Below are positions 58,443-64,000 of a DNA stretch of 64,000 bases, one piece after another. The notes under the pieces were generated by a model that saw only the letters and a program-made list of their open reading frames with translations, searched no databases and was not told the origin of the DNA. Each line of letters begins with the position of its first letter. The stretch's first letter is position 1. The translations under genes and the position numbers were made by a program. The DNA lies in contig NC_092043.1 in assembly GCF_003086295.3 (NCBI RefSeq), positions 44,358,884 through 44,422,883 on the forward strand. Direction: 5' to 3'. This DNA comes from Arachis hypogaea. Its lineage: Eukaryota > Streptophyta > Magnoliopsida > Fabales > Fabaceae.

Positions 58443-61400
58443 TCAAGATTGGTACATTTTCAAGGAGGAGATGTTCCAGGTCCCGGCAATTGGGTTGCCT
58501 TGTAGTGTTTGCAATTGATAAGCCCCCATGCCGAGTACCTTTATTACTCGGAACGGACCTTCCCAGTTGGCGGCGAGCTTCCCATGCGTTGGGGGCCGTC
58601 TGGCCTCTTCCGTTTTTCTGAGCACCAAGTCTCCTATTGTGAATGTTCTAGGCGATACTCCTTTGTTATGTTTCTTTTCTGCTATTTGCTTCGCTGCTCT
58701 TTGCCTTATGGCTGCTAGCTCCCGGGATTCCTCGGCTAGGTCAAGCTCGACGTTGCGTGCCTGCAGGTTGTGTTGCTCGTCGTATAGGTCGGCTCTTGAG
58801 GTGGGGATGCCGATCTCAATGGGAATCAATGCCTCGGACCCATAGACGAGCTTGAAAGGTGTTTCTCCCGTTGTGGTTTGAATTGTTGTGTTGTAGCCCC
58901 ATAACACTTCCGGGATCAGTTCCGCCCATTCTCCCTTAGCATCGTTTAGCTTTTTCTTTAATGCCTGCAATATAACCCTGTTAGCGGCCTCGGCCTGCCC
59001 ATTAGTCTGTGGGTGTTCGACCGAGCTAAAGTGATGTTTTATATTAAAATTTTTTAAAAATGAGCGGAGCTTATTGTCTGTGAATTGTCTACCATTGTCA
59101 GATATGATTTCCCTAGGAATTCCAAATCGGCAAATAATGCTTTTCCATATGAATGATCGTACCTTTTCGGCGGTTATCCTGGCTAATGGTTGTGCCTCTA
59201 TCCATTTTGAGAAATAGTCTACTGCTACTAAAAGAAATTTTACCTGTCCTGGTGCTGTTGGAAATGGGCCGAGTATGTCGAGCCCCCATCTATGGAATGG
59301 CCAGCTTACCTCCATGGTGTGTAATAGCTCGGCTGGCCTGGTAGATATAGCTGCATGTTTCTGACAGTTCTCACACGTTTTGACCTTTGTGATACAGTCC
59401 CTCTTTAGGGTCGGCCAGTAATACCCTGTTCGGATGATCTTAGCTGCCAGTGCTCGTCCTCCGATGTGGTTTCCGCAGACTCCCTCGTGGACCTCGTCCA
59501 TTACTTCTTTTGCTTCATCGTCGTTTAGACATCTCAGCAGCGGTTGTGAGAATCCTCGTCTATAGAGTTTTCCTCCTATGTTCGTGTAAAGACTGGCCTT
59601 TCGCCTGAAGTGTTGTGGCTTGAGCTCATGTCTTGGTATGGCACCTGTACTAATATATTCAAGAAAAGGGGTTCTCCAATCATGGAGGTGGTTAACATTT
59701 ATCACATGTAATAGCTCGGTGCTTGGTTTTTCGAGTGAGAGCTGTGTTAATGCAGATGTTTGTGTGTTTGCTCTAGTGGCTGCGAGTTTGGATAGTATAT
59801 CTGCTCTTACATTTTGTTCTCTTTTAACATGCAGTATGTTAAATGAATTAAATTTTGAAATGAGATCCTTTGCTAAGAGCCAGTATTGCTCGAGCAGCGG
59901 ATCTTTTACCTGGAATTCTCCTCGGATTTGTTGGACTACGAGGAGGGAGTCGCAATATGTGGTCAGGCTCTGTACTTGGGAGTTGAGGGCGAGCTTGAGT
60001 CCTGCGATGAGGGCTTCATATTCGGCCTGATTGTTGCTCGCTGGGAAGTGGAATTGGAGTGCTTGCTCGGCTATCACCTCATCTCCCTCTTTGAGGATTA
60101 TTCCTGCCCCACTCCCTTCTCGGCTTGACGCTCCGTCAACATGTAGTTCCCAAGACTTGTCTCGTTTTTCGGTTGTCATTCCCGAGATAAAATCGGCCAA
60201 CACTTGTGATTTTAGTGCCGACCTGGGTTGGAACTGGACGTCGAATTCTGAAAGTTCGATGGACCATCTGGTGAGGCGTCCGGCCAGTTCTGGCTTTGTC
60301 AATATCTGCCTTAATGGTTGGTTTGTCCTTACTATGATTGTATGGCTCTGGAAATAGTGTCTTAATCTTCTTGCCGTGGTTATCAATGCCAGGGCGAGTT
60401 GTTCTATCTTCGGGTATCGTTGCTCCGTTGGTTGCATGACTCTACTCACGAAGTATACTGGTCGTTGTATCTTTCCTGCTTCGATCACAAGAGCCGAACT
60501 TATAGAAAAACTTGAAACAGATAAATATAAATATAAAGGTTTACCGATCTCTGGCTTTTGTAGCACTGGAGGTGATGATAGGATTGTCTTAAGCTCGGAA
60601 AAAGCTTTCTCGCCTTCTTCTGTCCAATGGAATTTTTTGTTCTTCGATATTGTTTGAAAAAGGTGATATGCTTTGTTTGATGCTGCGGGTATGAACCGAG
60701 ATAATGCTGCTATTCTTCCTGCTAATTGCTGCGCTTGTTTTATTGTTGTAGGGCTTGACATATTGAGTACCGCCGAGCACTTCTCGGGATTTGCCTCGAT
60801 ACCTCGCGAGGTAAGCATGAATCCGAGGAATTTTCCTCCTCTTACTCCAAAAGCGCACTTTTCCGGGTTCAGTCTCATATTATATGCCCGGATTTGTCTG
60901 AATATCTCGTTGAGGTCTTCACAGTGTGACATTCCCTCTGTGGTTTTGGCGACCATGTCGTCCACATAGATTTCCATGTTGTGCCCTATTTGATGGTGGA
61001 AGACCTTGTCCATTAAGCGCTGATAGGTTGCACCTGCATTCTTCAAGCCAAAAGGCATTACTCGATAACAAAAGTTTCCATGTTCTGTGATGAATGTTGT
61101 TTTGCTTTGGTCTCCAGGATGCATGAGTATTTGATTATACCCAGAGTAGGCATCCATAAAGCTCAGGCTTTTGAAGCCTGAGGCGTTGTCTACGAGCTTG
61201 TCAATGCTAGGTAGGGGGTAGGCGTCTTTAGGACATGCTTTGTTTAAATCTGTAAAGTCGACGCACATGCGCCATTTACCTGAGCTTTTTCTTACCATTA
61301 CCACGTTTGAGAGCCACGTGGTGAAGCGGATTTCTCTGATGAAATTGGCCTGAAGGAGCTTATCTGTTTCTTCCAGGGCTGCCTTGGATTTCTCTGCTCC

Positions 61401-62024
61401 TAGCTTTCTTTTCTTCTGGGCTATAGGTCGGCTCGTTGGGTTAGTGGCGAGTTTATGGCAAATGACATCGGGACTTATTCCTGGCATGTCTGCTGGGGTC
61501 CAGGCGAATAGGTCAGAGTTGTTTCGTAGCAGTTTTATGAGGTCTGACCTTTCTTGTTCCTGTAGCGCTTGACCAATGTATGTTACCTGTTCTGACTTTG
61601 ATGTCAGTTGGATTTTCTGAAGCTCATCCGTCGGTTGAGGTCTTTCTTGTGTGTGTTCTCGGGGGTCGAGTTCGGCGTGGGACAGGGCCTCCTTCCGAGT
61701 TTGTACTGTTTTGACTTCGTGCTGCTTTTGTTTCGTGTCCGACCTTTTTAGGCTGGAGTTGTAACATTGCCGAGCTTGTTGGCGATCTGAATGAATCGTT
61801 GCTATTCTGCCGTCCTGTGCCTGAAACTTAACACACAGATGAAAGGTTGATATTACCGCTCTGAACATGTTCAGAGCTGGTCTCCCGAGAATAATATTGT
61901 AAGGGCTGCTGCAGTCCATTATCAGATACTGTATATCGAATGTTCTAGATAGTGGGTGCTGACCCATCGTCGTTTTTAACCATATGTATCCTTTAATTGG
62001 TACCCTTTCTCCGGAGAATCCCAC
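58443..62024 (-). CDS. Tat gypsy pol: protease end, RT, two RNase H domains, integrase
   Basis: 1193 residues from the first Met after the stop at 62043-62045; the frame is the same as that of gag. Residues 1-60: rest of the protease (IILGRPALNMF). RT about 215-400: catalytic D291 (FMDAY) and YVDD at 353-356. First RNase H about 485-610 lacks the usual first Asp (LYLYLSVSS). Second RNase H about 624-750 keeps D630 (HVDGASS), E668, D692 (YCDSLL) and D742. Integrase: HHCC zinc finger about 845-890 (H..., CENCQKH), D916, D976, E1012, a D,D-35-E spacing. A C-terminal GDLVLRK segment of chromatin-targeting type follows. Ends with YQS and a stop. Only the part after the protease break is open, so expression would need stop read-through. 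Confidence 0.93.
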   Translation of the reverse strand: MGFSGERVPIKGYIWLKTTMGQHPLSRTFDIQYLIMDCSSPYNIILGRPALNMFRAVISTFHLCVKFQAQDGRIATIHSDRQQARQCYNSSLKRSDTKQKQHEVKTVQTRKEALSHAELDPREHTQERPQPTDELQKIQLTSKSEQVTYIGQALQEQERSDLIKLLRNNSDLFAWTPADMPGISPDVICHKLATNPTSRPIAQKKRKLGAEKSKAALEETDKLLQANFIREIRFTTWLSNVVMVRKSSGKWRMCVDFTDLNKACPKDAYPLPSIDKLVDNASGFKSLSFMDAYSGYNQILMHPGDQSKTTFITEHGNFCYRVMPFGLKNAGATYQRLMDKVFHHQIGHNMEIYVDDMVAKTTEGMSHCEDLNEIFRQIRAYNMRLNPEKCAFGVRGGKFLGFMLTSRGIEANPEKCSAVLNMSSPTTIKQAQQLAGRIAALSRFIPAASNKAYHLFQTISKNKKFHWTEEGEKAFSELKTILSSPPVLQKPEIGKPLYLYLSVSSFSISSALVIEAGKIQRPVYFVSRVMQPTEQRYPKIEQLALALITTARRLRHYFQSHTIIVRTNQPLRQILTKPELAGRLTRWSIELSEFDVQFQPRSALKSQVLADFISGMTTEKRDKSWELHVDGASSREGSGAGIILKEGDEVIAEQALQFHFPASNNQAEYEALIAGLKLALNSQVQSLTTYCDSLLVVQQIRGEFQVKDPLLEQYWLLAKDLISKFNSFNILHVKREQNVRADILSKLAATRANTQTSALTQLSLEKPSTELLHVINVNHLHDWRTPFLEYISTGAIPRHELKPQHFRRKASLYTNIGGKLYRRGFSQPLLRCLNDDEAKEVMDEVHEGVCGNHIGGRALAAKIIRTGYYWPTLKRDCITKVKTCENCQKHAAISTRPAELLHTMEVSWPFHRWGLDILGPFPTAPGQVKFLLVAVDYFSKWIEAQPLARITAEKVRSFIWKSIICRFGIPREIISDNGRQFTDNKLRSFLKNFNIKHHFSSVEHPQTNGQAEAANRVILQALKKKLNDAKGEWAELIPEVLWGYNTTIQTTTGETPFKLVYGSEALIPIEIGIPTSRADLYDEQHNLQARNVELDLAEESRELAAIRQRAAKQIAEKKHNKGVSPRTFTIGDLVLRKTEEARRPPTHGKLAANWEGPFRVIKVLGMGAYQLQTLQGNPIAGTWNISSLKMYQS

Positions 62025-62042
62025 GAGTTCCCCGGATGAAGG

Positions 62043-63536
62043 TTATATTAGTTTTTCAGACAAGCTCATTTTTAAAAAGGTAGAATAGAAGAGGACGTCT
62101 GCGCTACTCCCCGGGTCTAGAAGGACTTTTCTTACCAATAGATCTCCTGTTTGGATGGAAATTACCACGGGGTCGTCTGCATTTGGTGCGGCCGAGTTCA
62201 CGTCTGATTGATTGAAGGTGATTTCGAGGTTGTCGACTTCTGTATGGCTCTGTGGGGTTGTTTGTTCGATTGCCAGCATGGTGCGGTAGCTTCTTTTCCG
62301 TGCCGACGCTGTTTCTCCGCCACATGCGAATCCTCCTGAGATGCAGTTGATGATTCCTTTTGGGGGGTTGTTATTTGGCCATTTGTCGCTTTCCTTGTTT
62401 CTCGGAGGTTGTTGCTCGTCCGAGTTCGTTTTCGCTCCCTTATGTCTTGTACCCTCAATGTATTTGTCCAGGAGTCCTTGTCGGGCTAGTCTTTCCAGCA
62501 AGTCCTTGGCTATAATGCACTCATCGGTGGTATGGCCGTATTTCTGGTGGAAGGCGCAATGTTTGGTTCTGTCCACGAACCGTTGGTCTTGGTAACTTCC
62601 GGCTCTGACAGGGGGTTTGATGATTTTGGCGTTGAGTATCTCCTTTATGATCCTTTCTCTTTTAGTGTTGAATCTGGTGTAGTTGTCAAACTTCGGTGTA
62701 AGTTTAAACGTTTTTCTGACGCCTCTATCGTCCCCCGATCTAATTGGTCGGCTTTCTTCTTTTCGGGGCTGCCTTCTGTCTTTGTTCTCGGCCTCTCGGA
62801 GTTCTTCAATTTCCATCTGCCCCGCGGCTCTTTCTCGGAATTCCTCCAAGGTTTTCGGCTTCGTAACAGCGATTGTTTCTCTGAACTTCCCTGGTTTGAG
62901 GCCGGCCTTTATGGCGTGGAGATGGACAGCAGGATCCAGGTCAGGTATTTCCATCGTCGCGTCCGCGAATCTGGTTAGGTAGTCCTTCAGGCTTTCTTGT
63001 GGGCCTTGGCGGATGGTGCCGAGGTAATCTGATCCGTGCACGTAGATGCGGGCGGCAGCAAAATAATCTATGAAGGATCTCGCCAATTCTTCAAAAGAGG
63101 AGATCGATCCTTCAGGCAGCTTTGAGAACCAGAGGAGTGCCGCGCCGTCAAGGTACGTTGGAAAAGCCCTGAAAAGAATAGGTTCGTTTTTAGGTCCGTT
63201 AAAGAACATCATAGACTGGAATTTCTTAATGTGAGCCCGGGGGTCACCAATCCCCTTATATGGCTCGAGCGAGGAAGGTAGTGTAAAATGTTTTGGCATT
63301 TGGTAGTTGGTAATCTCCTCGGAAAATGGGTTGTCCAAGGTTAGTCTTTCTTTCGGGGGGTTGGTGATCAATAGGTCAGTCCCGGCCACGGGCGAGCTTT
63401 TGGGGTTGCTTTCGTCCCGTTTGTTGGCTTGATTTTGTTGCGTCAGTTCGGCTAGCCTTTTGACCTCTGCTTGGAGCTCAGCCATTTGGGTCATAAGCTC
63501 GGCTTGTGTGAGTTGACGGGCCCCGTTGTCTGCCAT
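62043..63536 (-). CDS. Tat gypsy gag with the start of the protease
   Basis: 497 residues starting MADNGARQLTQAEL. A coiled N-terminus is followed by the retrotransposon gag domain (about 85-245; landmarks PRAHIKKFQSMMFFNG, LLWFSKLPEGSI). Then comes a zinc-knuckle-like CAFHQKYGHTTDEC near residue 330 and, at about 472-480, the protease active site DPGSSAD. The frame stops at TAA (62043-62045), about 20 residues after the active site, and continues downstream in the same phase. The stop lies inside the protease and so is not a normal gag/pol boundary. I read it as an inactivating substitution. Confidence 0.9.
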   Translation of the reverse strand: MADNGARQLTQAELMTQMAELQAEVKRLAELTQQNQANKRDESNPKSSPVAGTDLLITNPPKERLTLDNPFSEEITNYQMPKHFTLPSSLEPYKGIGDPRAHIKKFQSMMFFNGPKNEPILFRAFPTYLDGAALLWFSKLPEGSISSFEELARSFIDYFAAARIYVHGSDYLGTIRQGPQESLKDYLTRFADATMEIPDLDPAVHLHAIKAGLKPGKFRETIAVTKPKTLEEFRERAAGQMEIEELREAENKDRRQPRKEESRPIRSGDDRGVRKTFKLTPKFDNYTRFNTKRERIIKEILNAKIIKPPVRAGSYQDQRFVDRTKHCAFHQKYGHTTDECIIAKDLLERLARQGLLDKYIEGTRHKGAKTNSDEQQPPRNKESDKWPNNNPPKGIINCISGGFACGGETASARKRSYRTMLAIEQTTPQSHTEVDNLEITFNQSDVNSAAPNADDPVVISIQTGDLLVRKVLLDPGSSADVLFYSTFLKMSLSEKLI

Positions 63537-63605
63537 GGTCGGGTGATCTGAAAAAAGGAGATCAAAGAAGTAATAATAAAAAGAAAAAAGTGGGGTTAAT
63601 TATTC

Positions 63606-63624
63606 GGCCCCACGGTGGGTGCCA
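63606..63624 (-). promoter_or_regulatory. Primer-binding site of the gypsy element
   Basis: On the minus strand TGGCACCCACCGTGGGGCC begins two bases inside the 5' LTR end. A tRNA 3' end complementary to it would finish in TGCCA, which fits a mature tRNA. I cannot name the tRNA. Confidence 0.6.
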
Positions 63625-63626
63625 AA

Positions 63627-64000
63627 TGTTCCGTCCTAGATGAACCGAGGTATGCGTGGTCTAGAGTGACTGCAAGGTTCCTGGTCCGAGCTATAAGTCG
63701 CTAGGGAACAGCGTTGTGGATGACCTCGGTACCTTGAAACACGGCGGCGGGAGCACCTGCAAAAAGGACTCCGACGCTCAAGTAAGTGTGTGAATTAAGA
63801 GATGAGGAGTGATTAAAACTGGAGTGAAGTTTTTGTGACCTGTCCTTGTGGGTTGCGTTGGTTGGTTCTTATAAGTGCGTTCTGTGTAGAGATGCGGTCT
63901 GTTTCGATGTATCTGGTAAAGGCCGTTGTTAGTATCTTTGACCAGAGGTGTGATCTTGCTTAAGGAGTGGATTCTGTTGTTATGCATAAGAGGCCGAAGA
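63627..64000 (-). repeat. 5' LTR of the gypsy element (cut by the window end)
   Basis: 374 bases are visible, matching 55486-55859 with two differences. The LTR edge is TG on the plus strand (CA on the minus strand). The 69-codon open frame at 63778-63987, also present in the other LTR at 55637-55846, is LTR sequence and not a gene. Confidence 0.93.

Larger units (their letters stand above)
55486..64000 (-). mobile_element. Ty3/gypsy LTR retrotransposon, Tat lineage, right end outside the window
   Basis: Minus-strand order: 5' LTR (63627 to past 64000), primer-binding site, gag, protease-RT-RNase H-integrase, an oppositely oriented gene (56362-58137), 3' LTR (from 55486). An inactive-looking first RNase H followed by a second RNase H of archaeal type is the mark of the Tat lineage. 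It interrupts copy 2 of the duplicated segment. The LTRs are nearly identical, so the insertion is recent. The target duplication cannot be checked because the other flank is missing. Confidence 0.93.

Noticed and set aside
58528..62978. Many plus-strand open frames of 60-150 codons across the gypsy element
   Set aside because: They are shadows of gag and pol; none has its own motif.
63778..63987. 69-codon open frames in both LTRs (also 55637-55846)
   Set aside because: Present only because the LTRs are nearly identical; no start context or domain.
1..64000. CRISPR array, riboswitch or bacterial operon
   Set aside because: The window is plant nuclear DNA; no spaced identical short repeats with unique spacers and no such RNA motif were seen.

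Overview
The window is plant nuclear DNA: AT-rich, with GT-AG introns and dense transposable elements. The repeat vocabulary (FAR1-type Mutator elements, a roughly 140-bp MITE with 'TGTACACTAAAATCAGCCACC'-like ends cut to short motifs below, Tat-lineage gypsy elements) suggests a legume, most likely Arachis. That is recognition from memory, not a search.

Three host genes can be built exon by exon. (1) 17913-24930 (+): 18 exons, 956 residues, an RBM28/Nop4-type nucleolar protein with five RRM domains. (2) 29802-38092 (-): 12 exons, 507 residues, a WDR13-like WD40 protein, convergent with the first gene. (3) 50194-51537 (-): two exons, 394 residues, a plant protein I do not recognise.

The rest is mobile DNA and debris. 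From 0.6 to 11.8 kb two diverged copies of one ancestral sequence lie in tandem, each split by different insertions. From 12.3 to 17 kb there are a foldback MITE, a PIF/Harbinger transposase pseudogene, a gypsy RT fragment and a 133-bp MITE with a 9-bp target duplication. A Mutator-like element with a large internal inverted repeat fills 25.7-28.7 kb. A plastid fragment ending inside trnV-GAC sits at 38.4-38.5 kb, followed by a FAR1-type Mutator derivative to 42.0 kb. A 2.2-2.4 kb segment occurs twice, at 42.8-45.0 and 53.1-55.5 kb. The second copy carries a clean 169-bp MITE insertion and is interrupted by the gypsy element.

A 5'-truncated LINE (45107-47792) has a 12-bp target-site duplication and an unusual 5' junction: 61 bp copied from the neighbouring target DNA plus a short stretch matching the LINE itself. 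The right end, from 55486 to beyond 64000, is a young Tat-lineage Ty3/gypsy element. Its gag-pol lies on the minus strand and is broken by one in-frame stop inside the protease. A three-exon, 541-residue gene of the 'putative gypsy type transposon' family lies on the opposite strand next to the 3' LTR. Its two LTRs differ at 2 of 374 comparable positions.

The most unusual signals are the LINE junction, the intact-looking antisense gene in the gypsy element, the hairpin-forming arrays in the 25.7-28.7 kb element, and the pairs of filled and empty insertion sites between duplicated segments.
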